Below are positions 9,487-19,156 of a stretch of 64,000 nucleotides of DNA, piece by piece; the stretch's first letter is position 1, and every line of letters starts with the position of its first letter. Both the position numbers and the translations under genes were made by a program. Source of the DNA: Locusta migratoria (lineage: Eukaryota; Arthropoda; Insecta; Orthoptera; Acrididae); contig CM048744.1 of assembly GCA_026315105.1 (NCBI GenBank), forward strand, positions 318,377,270-318,441,269, in the 5' to 3' direction. A model generated the notes under the pieces. The model worked only from the letters and a program-made list of their open reading frames with translations. It had not been told where the DNA came from and searched no databases.

Positions 9487-9820
9487 CTTACATCTGTTTG
9501 GTCCGCTACGAAAACATCTCAAACGGAAGCGCCTCAACTCTGACGACGAACTAAAGGGCACATTGGAGAGCTGTCTCTTCTCACAGTCGCAGGCATTCTG
9601 GGAGCAGGGAATACTTCGGTTCGTCAAACAGTGGGATGTTTGTGCTCAGGCCCACAATGTCGTTTCGTACCTTTTATTTGAACACCCTCGTATTATTTAG
9701 CAACTATGAAGACATTGTTACATGTTTACATCATTTACGCCAGTTTATTGATTATTGTAATTCCTTCTGTGATAATTTCCCACGTCTCTTTGAAACAAAA
9801 ATCAGTGCCTTTTTTTTTCC

Positions 9821-10019
9821 GCCGGCCGCGGTGGCCGAGGGGATTGAGGCGCTCCAGTCACGGTCCGCACGGCCACTACGGTCGGGGGTTCGAATCCCTC
9901 CTCGGGCATGGATATTTGTGCCGTCCTTAGTTGTAAGTAGTTCATAAGTAGTTTGTAGGTTTAGGGACTGATGACCCCGTAGTTAAGTCCCATAGACTCT
10001 ACAAACATTTGAACATTTT
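9821..10019 (+). mobile_element. tRNA-derived SINE
   Basis: gccggccgcggtggccgagg opens a tRNA-like head with an intact B box (gggttcgaatccc), followed by the common body (accccgtagttaagtccc) and gaacatttt tail. The flanks repeat gccttttttt-cc on both sides (9807-9820 and 10020-10031), a target duplication with a T-run length change. Confidence 0.9.
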
Positions 10020-10362
10020 GCCTTTTTTTCCTATTCGTAAATGTACTCTCACCAGAGCCCCTCGACCCATTAGCACCTCTTTGCGGGCGACCCTGCACTG
10101 AGTGAACACTTTGATACACCGTGTGATCAAAAGTATCCGGGCCCCTGGCGCCCTCCATCAGTAATGCTGGAATTCAATATGGTGTTGGCATACCCTTACC
10201 CTTGATGACACCTTCCACTTGTAACATTATATATACAGGGGGAAGCTGATTGTTTCCATGTGAAACGTGGGTTTTGCCAGGGTGTTGGGTTTCCCAGCCG
10301 GCCGATTACCAGTTTGTACCTAGTAAATGGGATACAGCAGGTAGTCAGGTTTTTCCTAATGT

Positions 10363-10595
10363 TGCAGAACGACATGTTGACCATAGCTGTTTATTATTTC
10401 TCAATGCTACCGGTTTCGGTTGTTTACCATTGTCAACCGTTAGCAGAGATTAGCTAATAGCTTAACATGTCGAAATTAGCTAATCTCGACATGTTAAGCT
10501 ATTAGCTAATCTCTGCTAATGCTTGACAATGGTAAATAACCGAAACCGGTAGCATTGAGAAATAATAAACAGCTATGGTCAACATGTCGTTATGC
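10363..10595. mobile_element. foldback element (large hairpin)
   Basis: Arms of about 110 bp are nearly perfect inverted copies around a centre at about 10485 (gcagaacgacatgttgacca ... tggtcaacatgtcgttatgc). Each arm holds taccggtttcgg and its complement accgaaaccggta next to aataataaacagct, the same signature as the foldbacks at 8460 and 47085. Confidence 0.75.
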
Positions 10596-11122
10596 AATTA
10601 TCTGAAAGCTGTTATGCCCCATCTGTTCATCTTTTTTCCTAATATGGTCGGAAACCGGAAGCAACGCTCTTGAATGAGCGAGAGCGGCTAACCCAGAATG
10701 GAACTGAAATACAATAAAACCACACACATTATTCTAAAAATCCATATAAAATCAGGAAATTATCATACGGCAAATATAAATATATGAATGGATTCAGGAG
10801 ACTTGAGATAATCAAACGCTGTAATTATAATTTCAATATACCGAACAGATAAAAAGACGACAAATTTCAGTACTATAATAATAATATTATAAGACTTATA
10901 TTTACAATTATTGATACGTAGTGTTTATCAGTAACAATTTAATAAGCAAATAAGCAGCATTGCACCACGCTACCTATCTTAAAAGACGTACCACGTAATT
11001 TCCGTATTCTTTCAATAAACTTTGTTTTACTCCCTTGTTCTGATTTTCGTTGAGGTAATAATATTTTTGTGTCAGAACATAAATTCCACCACAGAAACAC
11101 AAAACATGAACCCAGTAAAGCG

Positions 11123-11125
<3 letters not shown>

Positions 11126-11209
<84 letters not shown>
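11126..11209. repeat. (CA)n(TA)n compound microsatellite
   Basis: About 13 CA units run directly into about 28 TA units. Directly visible. Confidence 0.95.
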
Positions 11210-11211
<2 letters not shown>

Positions 11212-12208
11212 TAACGTTCGTTTTATGTTGTAATACCTCATAAATATTTCATGGAGGACTAAAAGTACTTAATATACTCAGATAATTTATATATAAACGA
11301 TTATAAGTGTTTGTGAACAAGAACTGAATATATTTACAAAAAAGGTCATTATAAATTAAATATTAATTGTGTAACTATATTTCGACGGCGGCAGTATATT
11401 TGAACAGTGAGACGTCACGCTTAATAGCAAAGAACTTCAGTGTCAACCGTTTTTAGTATTGGTAAATATATATTTGTTTGTTAAATGTAAATAACATTTG
11501 TTGGTGGTCAAAGCATTTAATTCTGTGATATTCAAACATATAGTATTTTGGAAAGGAAATTATATTTTAAAGGTGAGGCGTTAGGATGCGCGGAAGGATA
11601 CAATTTTGGTAACAGAAAGAGCATGCTTTCGAACGCTCGGGAAGGGACTCTTAACTTGGACTCAGTCTCTGCTTGGAAAGTGATAAACTACGCACGATAG
11701 TAGGGCTGTGGAACTGTGATAATTCAGCAATCGTGTACTCGTATGATTACAAACTGTTTTATAACAAATACTTTAATCGCGGATTAATTAGGAATTACAA
11801 TGTTCGATGGACTTCACTAATTTACGAGTGATAATTTGCCTCTCATGAACAGTAGTAGGAGAAATATTCAATTATTTACCGATGTATAAAGTAGGAACAC
11901 CTCCGCGTTTCATGTCTAATAGTAATAAATTCCATTTATAAGGAATTACTTCGTGAGTGAATCACTTCTTTCTCTTAGAATCCATTTTTTTGGTTATTCA
12001 GAAGTTTAATTTATGTTGGTTTAAATATATTTTCACGTCATCATATGCCGATTGATAGACTGGCTAAACAGATGTAGCTGTTTAGGGCATAGAAGCTGAC
12101 ACACATAACTCATCCCTATGAACGGAGACAATGACCCATAAACTTTTACTACCCTGAGTTATGTATTGCCCAAGTCTTATTGGTGAGAACCAATTGGAAG
12201 GTCGCGCA

Positions 12209-13100
12209 CTCTCGCAGGCATACGTTCATTCAGGAGTTGGAAGTTTTTATGGGGAATGGCAGCCCATTCTTCATGGAGTGCTGCACTGAGGAGACGTATC
12301 GATGTGCTCAGTTGAGGCCTGTCAGGATTCGGCGTTGCAAAACATCCCAGAGGTGTTCTGTAGGATGCAATCCAGGACTCTGTGCAGGCCAGTCGATTAC
12401 AGGGATGCTATTGTCGTGTAAGCATTCCGCCACGAGCAGATGTCGATCGTGTTGAAAGATGCAATCGTGATCCCCGCATTGCTCATCAACTGTGAGAAGC
12501 AATAAGGTGCTTAAAGCATCAATTAAGGGCTTACTACTGTCACGCAAAACAACAGAGGGTGTAAGTCCCCTCCAAGAAAAACACGACCAGACCATAACAC
12601 CACCGAATTTTGCTGTTGGCACTACACATGCTGACAGATGGCGTTCACCAGGCATGCGCCATATACGCACCCTGCCACGTTGTAAACCGCGATTCGTCAC
12701 TCCACACAACGTTTTTACACCAATCGTCCAATGTTTACGCTCCTTACACTAAGCGAGTCGTCGTTCGGCATTGACCTGTGTGATGTGTGACGTATTGGCA
12801 TCCGCTCGACCATGAAATCCAAGTTTTCTCACCTCCCGCCTGTCATATTACTTGGGTGTAACCTGATGCACTTTGGCATTCCTGTGTGCTTGTCTGGATA
12901 GATGCCTGTCCATTACACTGTACGACCGTCTTCAACCGCCGGCGGTCTGTCAGACAAGGAGTCGGCCTGTACGCTTCCGTGCTGTACTTGTCCCTTCACG
13001 TTTCCTTTCACTGTCACATCAGAAACAGTGGACCTAGGGACGTTTAGGAGTGTTGAAATCTCGCTTACAAACTTCTGACAAGTGACACCCAATCACCTGA
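12209..13100 (-). pseudogene. Tc1-like transposase remnant
   Basis: The clearest frame, 12308-12709 on the minus strand, reads P-G-E-R-H-L-S-A-C-V-V-P-T, G-G-V-M-V-W-S-C-F-S-W, I-F-Q-H-D-R-H, D-W-P-A-Q-S-P-G-L-H-P-T-E-H-L-W-D. These are the DDE-domain boxes of Tc1 transposases; the second catalytic D (Q-H-D) and the final E (T-E-H-L-W) are visible. The region upstream (12710-13100) is in other frames with stops. Confidence 0.85.
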
Positions 13101-13359
13101 CCAAGTTCGAAGCCCGCAGTTCCGCGGAGCAGCCCATTCCGTTCTCTCCTGATGCCTAATGACATGTCTGAGGTCGCTGATATGGAGTTCCTGGCAGTAG
13201 GTGGCAGCACAATGCACCTAATACGAAAAACGTATATATTTGACGGTGTTCGGCTACATTTGATCACATAGTGTATAATCAACATAACAATCAGAGACTT
13301 GTCAAGTAGTTGCTTCACATTAAGTGAAACAACTCTGACTCTGGGAGGGAAACTTTCAT

Positions 13360-13553
13360 GCCGCGGTGGAGTAGCAGAGCGATCTAAATCACCTCGCTGC
13401 GGAGCGCGCTGTTGCTCGCCGTGGAGGTTCGAGTCCTCCCTGCGGCATGGGTGTGTGTGTTTGTCTGTAGGTTAGTTTACCTAGGTTTAAGTAGTTTGTA
13501 AGCTACGAACTGATGACCACGCAGTTTGGTCCGATAGATTTACAGACATTTGA
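13360..13553 (+). mobile_element. tRNA-derived SINE, second subfamily
   Basis: Head gccgcggtggagtagcagag with B box ggttcgagtcc, then a gtgtgtgtgtttgtctgtag stretch, aagtagtttgtaagc and a short tail. The direct repeat aaactttcat at 13350-13359 and 13554-13563 is a perfect 10-bp target duplication. Confidence 0.88.
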
Positions 13554-13563
13554 AAACTTTCAT

Positions 13564-13684
13564 TTAACCGAACTAGTTTCATTCCGTTCTTTCATTCGGC
13601 TGAAAAAAAATAGAAAGAAAAATAAACAAAGTAAGAAAAATAAGAAAGAAAAACAGAAAAAAAGTACTGTCGGCCAATACGGAC
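13564..13684. other. unrecognised A-rich sequence next to exon
   Basis: An A-rich run (aaaaaaaatagaaagaaaaa) and short flank between a SINE and the calpain donor. No feature seen. Confidence 0.4.
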
Positions 13685-13831
13685 GTGCGGCCGCAGCCAG
13701 ACGACGTCAGCGAGGTGCGGCGCGTTTGGGTCTGAGTGGCTGAGGCTGGTGTTGGCGGCGGGGAAGTCCTCGTCCCGGAACAGCTCGCCTGCCGGCAGGA
13801 CTGCCAACCGCTGCAGCGCCTCGTACTCCTC
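13685..13831 (-). CDS. calpain exon, start of protease core
   Basis: An internal exon of 147 nt (49 codons) between an acceptor ending gtgttgcag and a donor CAC/gtccgt. It encodes E-E-Y-E-A-L-Q-R-L, then G-E-L-F-R-D-E-D-F-P-A-A-N-T-S-L and V-V-W-L-R-P-H. L-F-x-D-x-D-F-P and W-x-R-P-H are the conserved opening of the calpain PC1 subdomain. Its end joins in frame, phase 0, to the exon at 4117-4248 to give W-L-R-P-H-E-L-V-E-E-P, exactly the family pattern, which supports the unusual donor. GC content is far above the flanks. Confidence 0.85.
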
Positions 13832-14400
13832 CTGCAACACGCCGGGCAATGCCCACGTCAAAATAGTGCTGAGCAATCCAAGAACCGACACGTGTTATAT
13901 TACCAAGTATCGTTCCTCGTTTGGAAAACAGACGCGGAGAATTCAAATGAGAAAGTAATATCCTCCGATTCCACGTTGCGGATCGTTTCTTGTTAGCAGC
14001 ATTCGTTGTTCTCGTCAAGCTTCTCAGACAAGTGCACTAGCCTCGCAATAGCAACGTATTTTTCGTAGAACTAGTTACGAAGATGGATAGGGGGAGGATT
14101 GGGAGTAATTTATGCTCACCTTAAAACAAATAATTAAATACAAAATTTGATAGTTGCTGTTTTTCCATCGTAATATTTTATTATTTATTTAGAAATCTTT
14201 AACTGATATTTACTTGCATAAACATTTTACAGACTTATTGATGTCTAAATACGGCCCAGAAAACAAAACTATTGAAAAACACCGCTGTTGTAAGTCACAT
14301 TTAGTAAGATAAAAATCTAATTTTTTAGTCGCTGAACTGAAAAGCTTAAAACATTCATGATACCTATTAGAAGACTTCGTTAAAATCTAAATAAGTTCAA
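13832..14400. other. intron sequence, unrecognised
   Basis: Immediately upstream (minus strand) of the calpain exon. AT-rich beyond 14030. No repeat recognised. Confidence 0.4.
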
Positions 14401-14679
14401 CAGCATTTTAAAACAAAATGCTACTGACGAAACTCCATTTGTTTTCAGAAGGTCGGCATGAATTATGTCTCCCCATTCTGTAAGTGCGACGCTTAATATT
14501 TAGTTTGTCCACTGTTCCCCCTGATGATACCTTGAACTCTGCTGAAGACACCTTCAGTGAAAATGTCTGAATGTCTCTTGAGGAATAGCAATCCATTCTC
14601 CCTCAAGAACCGATGCCAGTGTCCATATTGTATGCTACAGTAGCAGTGGAATCTAGAATCAGTGACAAAGTCCGATGAC

Positions 14680-15310
14680 CAGTCCTGTAACATTAACGTA
14701 GATGAACTATGGACTACAGTTAAATTACTGTCCTTCGAAAAAGTCACCTCCCATGATTATGCACCGCTGAGATATGCGATAGTGTCCTGAAAACTTTGCA
14801 CGAAGACTTCCTTTGTGATGACGTTCAAAAGCCTCGTCACGTTTCTTTGGATATCAAATCTCTACTCTTTCAAAGCGAGTTTGAATCGAAGAAATATGAA
14901 AAAGTCTGGACGATTTAAATCCGGCGAGTATGGTGTGTGCTCAAGTTGCCCAACCCCTTTATTGTCACAAAAATATTGACGACATTGGCTGTGTGTGGGC
15001 GAGCTTTGTCGCGCAACTTTAACATCCACCATACTCGTCGGATCTCAGTCCTCCAGACTTCTTCCTATACCCTCGACTCGAACTCAAAGGAAAGAGATTC
15101 GACGATATTCCTGAAATCCAACGAAACGTGACGACGCTTTTGAATGCCATGCCAAAGGAATACTTCATGCAAAGTTTGCAGGAATTAAACCCCAGAAATC
15201 AGCGGTGCATAGTTATGGGAGGTGAATATTTGGATGGGCAGTAAGGTGACTGTAGTTCATAGTTATTTTCGTTTATGTTACAGAACTATTCACCGAACTT
15301 TGCCGGAGAT
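14680..15310. mobile_element. two inverted mariner fragments
   Basis: On the minus strand 14745-14880 reads I-Q-R-N-V-T-R-L-L-N-V and F-V-Q-S-F-Q-D. On the plus strand 15060-15240 reads L-K-G-K-R-F-D-D-I-P-E-I-Q-R-N-V-T-T-L-L-N-A, then Q-R-C-I-V-M-G-G. Both are the C-terminal end of the same mariner transposase, so the locus is a head-on pair. The following terminal sequence (15240-15300) also occurs at 600-655. Confidence 0.7.
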
Positions 15311-15423
15311 CGTATGTTATTGGATGTAAGCTAGTCAGTTCATTTCAAGACGGTTATTCTTCACGTCCTTCACATTCTGTATGCTGATATGGCAGGGTGC
15401 ATTGTCGCATTCATGCAATAACT

Positions 15424-15625
15424 TCAAATTATCAAATGCTTGTAAATCTATGGGATTTAACTGCTTGTTTATTAGTCCCTAGCTTACAAACTACTTAAAC
15501 TTAGTTTAACTAACCTAAGTACAACACATACACTCATGCCCAAGGAGGGACTCGAACTCCCGATGGCGAACGACCGCACGCACCGCAGCACGGCGCCCCA
15601 GTGCGCATGGCTAATCCGCAGCGGC
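15424..15625 (-). mobile_element. tRNA-derived SINE
   Basis: Minus orientation of the subfamily at 13360: body tttgtaagctaggga and tRNA-like head with ggagttcgagtccctcc. It ends next to the Gypsy element's left flank. No clean target duplication found. Confidence 0.75.
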
Positions 15626-15737
15626 ATACATTAACTCATAGACTCTGAACTCTTCCACTGCCGTGGGAAGTATACAATACTGTTCAGTATATTTTTATCC
15701 TCAGTCAGCGTGTTCGTGTTCGTAAGTGTAATATGGG

Positions 15738-16113
15738 TTTTGTGTCCCAACTTCGTTGCCGCTTTTGTGTCCCAGCCTCGTCGTAGGTGTCGGTGGCCGA
15801 GTGGAATAAGACCGACACAGGAATATAGACAGCACGCTGGTGCAGGTACGGAGGGGAGCAGCCAGAAACTATAAACACTAGAGTAAATTAGAAAGAGATA
15901 TATATTGCACAGAATGTAACAATACTTAACTTTTACATAGTACTGCAGAATGTTGATACATAGTTGTTAAGTGGCCTGCCTAGTGCCTGTACAATAGCAA
16001 AGTCTTCACTGGTGCCTATCTGATTACGAAGGTCCTGACTGGTTGCTATCTCAGTCCCAAGTGCCCGGTGTCTTTCCGTGGTGGCCACGAGCGGGGTTGC
16101 AGCAGAGGGCGCT
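15738..16113 (-). repeat. 3' LTR of Gypsy element, distal part
   Basis: Nearly identical to 24014-24389 of the 5' LTR, differing at only a few positions (for example gttgttaagtgg versus gttgttaagagg). It is separated from the rest of the LTR by the DNA transposon at 16114-18838. The last 9 bases, gagggcgct, are repeated at 18839-18847. Confidence 0.93.
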
Positions 16114-16878
16114 GAGTTTGTGACACTTGCGAGGAGTGACACTTGCGCGGCAAGGGAATGTGTAGACACTTGCGAGGAGACCCGGACGCTGCAGGTAGTG
16201 AACAGGGTGTTCCAGAAGTAGGGATACACCACCCCTACTCCAGCCGCTACCTGTTCCGTATTCAGGGAAAGGCCCACCGAGTGAGGTGGAGCTGTAGTAA
16301 CGGCCTCATTCAACAGGGAGATAACACGTCATACAAATATCACTCGATTTACAATACAGCAACATGTGAAGAGGAATGTGATGAAATCGGAATTGAGCGC
16401 AACCGTTGCTAACTACAATTTCGGATTTACTGCATTTTGAGTCAATTCGCATCTATATTCGCATTTATCACAAATGCGAATTTTTCCTGCCCCTAGTAAT
16501 ACCTCTAAAAATAAACAGCTGATCAAGGCACTAAAAGCAAGGGCAGATCTTTGGGTGTATTACTACAAATAACTAAAACACAATTTGATCGTGGAATTAC
16601 ATAGAATCTCATTATAAAGGTTTTTTGTAAGTGGTTGTGAGCAGCTTTTAAATATGTTAGGAATAGCATTATGAAATGTAGACAGCTACACCTTATGTTT
16701 ATTATGAGATATCGATTGCGGCTAATTTCAGGTCATCTTCAAGTCTCAAACAACAGGTGTTACTTATGCATTTTTCCAGTGGCACTCATAACCTTTAACT
16801 GTTTACACACGAGGTCTAACGTTATTAATCGCGTTAGCGATGAAAACAGAACCCAGAATCTTTGCGTCTAAATGATAC

Positions 16879-16932
16879 ATATGTTGGTGTGATGTCTTAT
16901 TTCGAAAGAACAGACATCACACCAATACATAT
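16879..16932. repeat. short perfect hairpin
   Basis: Arms atatgttggtgtgatgtct and its complement agacatcacaccaatacata flank tatttcgaaagaac. Function unknown; it lies in the MULE-like insertion. Confidence 0.8.
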
Positions 16933-17456
16933 ATAGCTCTCGGTAAAATGGAACGGTACGATGTCGTTACATAGCACAGCACTGCCGACTGGAAACGCAG
17001 AGAAGTGCAAACAACGTTCTTTCCTCAGAGGTATGATTAGGTTCGACGTAGACTTCTACAACATACAGTCTACACGGCGAAGATTACACCAAAAAATTTA
17101 ACGTTTCGTCTACTTTGGCGATAGCAACCAAATTTTAAAATCTTGTCTACTATGTAAAGATGTAGCAACACAAAACGCTTCAAGTCCAAAACTTCACTGA
17201 TTTTCGAGTTCTGAATTTTTAATATGTTTTTAATGTTATTACAGAAAAAACATATTTGGGACTCACACTACAATTTTCATATGGCAGAATTTGTAGGTAC
17301 ATTCACAAGACTTAAGTCAACGGTTGTGTGCATTCATCTTATGAGAAATATCAATCATTTGTTTTCAGTGTTTATTTCAAATTTCTCTTTTAAGTTTCTT
17401 GAATTATTAGTACTTAAATGTGGTTATGAAATAAATAAATTACGTGTATATGTGTA

Positions 17457-17600
17457 GTCTTATGCGGCCAAACTACTTAGGTCATCGGTCGCTTGACTTA
17501 CACTACTTAATCTTACTTAAAATAACGTAGGCAAAGTACCAACAAACATACCCATGTCCGAGGAAAGACTCTAACATCCGACTGGACCGGTCGCGCAATT
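17457..17600 (-). mobile_element. degraded tRNA-derived SINE fragment
   Basis: Weak match to the SINE body in minus orientation (ggtcatcggtcgcttgactt, taaaataacgtaggcaaag, catgtccgaggaaagactct). Older than the intact copies. Confidence 0.5.
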
Positions 17601-18847
17601 TGTGACACAAATTACATGTTTGATAATATTAATGCATAGAAGTATAAAATCACGTCAAGACTACTTGCTGCAAAAATTTCGACACAAAAAAGTTGGCACT
17701 GAGTTTAGAAAAACAAAATTCTGGTATATTGGATTTTAACATTTTATCAAAAAATGAATGTTACTACAAGAGATACATCCATTCAAATTTACGGACACCT
17801 TAACGTTTTCCCTTCCTGATTAAATGAGCTGCTTCTTGTAGTTTCAACACCTTTTTCTTGAATGTTCTGAATATAAATCTTCACACAGGCTTCTTGAGGA
17901 GGAGAGTGATACGGATATCTGATTGTAAACCACTGCCTATTACCTTAGACGTTTTTGACTGTACTGAACAGTAGTTCCGCGTATTCCGTAATTTATATTT
18001 ATACAGTTAACAGGCAATGTAATTTATAACCAACTATTGGCTGCCAATTTCGCTTCATTTTTCCTGGAAGTCTTGCAACTTGTTTCTCCCTGTTGGTTTA
18101 TGCCAAGTTCGGAATAAAAATGGTTCTATATGACGGTGATGGAAAATAGAATTTATCTTTAGCATTTTTCGGTGTGTGACATTCCCTTACACATTCCGTA
18201 TTTCATATATTTCTTAGGTGTATTTGTAATTCGAATACAGCCAAATCATTTTGGGTCTACGAATAAACGCTTTAAGTATGTAAAATACTCATTGACTTAT
18301 TATTAATGTTTTTTAATTGAAGGTTTAAGGTTGCATCTCCTATTAAAAAGCATAGTAGCTATTTTTAAAGAGATGGAAGTTGCGTGATAGTGGGGTTAAC
18401 TACATAGCGGTCAATTACATCAACGTATCTGTGCAAGATGCCTAATATATTTATTGCTTGCGCAGGTGTCTTGATATGCTTAGTGTTCTGAATAATATGC
18501 TTTTAGGAGGTATGACTGTGGAAAGTCATCGTCTTGTAGTAGCAGAGACTAACTCTCCAAACATTATCAGTATTAAAATACCTTTTTGTTTACAGAAGGA
18601 ACACTCAACGGACTAATATGTATTAGAACAAGTTACTATAGTGCTCTGCAGCTCGCAAAGGGTTGTGCAATTTCACTGAGTTTCGTGTTGTGTTGATAGT
18701 GTGGACACTTGACAACAGCAGTGCTAGACTTGTTGGTCTGCCTGTACCCAGGAAAAGGCATTAGCCGCCCCAAGGGCCCCGGGTTCCGCGCAAGTGTCAC
18801 TCCGCGCAAGTGTCACTCCGCGCAAGTGTTCCAACCCCGAGGGCGCT

Positions 18848-18940
18848 CGTGGCTGTCGTTGTGAGAACGCCGCGCCGTGCGTGCATGGCGGCGCGCGGCG
18901 AAAGTAGGTGGCGCGCACTTTGTACTTGTGCGACACCACA
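18848..18940 (-). repeat. 3' LTR of Gypsy element, proximal part
   Basis: Matches 24390-24482, ending gcgacaccaca. On the minus strand the LTR therefore begins tgtggtgtcg, the expected TG start, right after the purine tract. Confidence 0.92.
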
Positions 18941-18957
18941 CCCCTCCCCCCCAAACC
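18941..18957 (-). promoter_or_regulatory. polypurine tract of Gypsy element
   Basis: On the minus strand a run of G with one A (ggggggggaggg-like) ends exactly where the LTR starts. This is the expected plus-strand primer site for reverse transcription. Confidence 0.8.
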
Positions 18958-19136
18958 GCCGCGCCGTCGTGGCGTAGGGCTGAGGGCCACGGCGACGGCA
19001 CTGGGAGGAGGGCCTGGGCGGGGGCGTTACTGGTGGGACGGGCGTTGTAGCAGAGGCTGGGATCGAGACGCCGTCCGCGCCCCGGCATCCGCCTTGCGAT
19101 CCTCCAGGGAACCCACCGAAACCTGGGGAAGGGCGC

Positions 19137-19156
19137 ACCCCCCCCCCCCCCCCCCC
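19137..19156. repeat. poly(C) tract in pol tail
   Basis: About 20 C with one interruption, encoding the poly-Gly run of the Gypsy C-terminal tail. Prone to slippage. Confidence 0.9.

Larger units (their letters stand above)
8425..9690 (+). mobile_element. mariner-like DNA transposon with two nested foldbacks
   Basis: Terminal inverted repeats start cgaggggtgttcaaatgaaa at 8425 and end with the complementary caccctcg at 9690; both ends abut TA, the expected mariner target duplication. The interior translates to mariner transposase pieces: F-L-E-H-G-T-T-I-N-T-D, P-H-D-N-A-R, then after an insertion H-L-F-G-P-L-R-K-H-L and F-V-K-Q-W-D-V-C. Insertions at 8460-8766 and 9166-9486 and several stops disable it. 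Confidence 0.85.
10218..12208. other. insertion of mixed sequence inside the Tc1-like element
   Basis: About 2 kb that interrupts the Tc1 copy. It holds a foldback (10363-10595) and a (CA)n(TA)n microsatellite (11126-11209); the rest is AT-rich and unrecognised. I could not find a clear target duplication (at most a short cact-like match) or terminal repeats for the whole block. Confidence 0.5.
10117..13273 (-). mobile_element. Tc1-like transposon split by about 2 kb insertion
   Basis: The ends are inverted (caccgtgtgatcaaaagtat at 10117; tgatcacatagtg ending 13273) and both abut TA. The left end continues to about 10217 with the 3' flank of the transposase. The coding part lies at 12209-13100 on the minus strand. 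The intervening 10218-12208 is not Tc1 sequence and must be a later insertion. Transposase decay and the insertion make it non-autonomous. Confidence 0.8.
16114..18838. mobile_element. 2.7 kb non-autonomous DNA transposon with 9-bp TSD (MULE-like)
   Basis: It splits the Gypsy 3' LTR and is flanked by a perfect 9-bp direct repeat, gagggcgct (16105-16113 and 18839-18847). Its ends are inverted repeats of about 37 bp containing two tandem gacacttgcg units at the left end; the right end has the complement cgcaagtgtc three times. A 9-bp duplication and long ends with subterminal repeats suit a Mutator-like element; hAT (8 bp) is the alternative. I see no transposase inside. The interior is mostly AT-rich, with a degraded SINE at 17457-17600 and a small hairpin at 16879-16932. 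Confidence 0.75.

Noticed and set aside
9840..9910. tRNA-like sequence with good B box
   Set aside because: The same head is followed by the identical non-tRNA body at many places in the window and has target duplications, so it is a SINE and not a tRNA gene.
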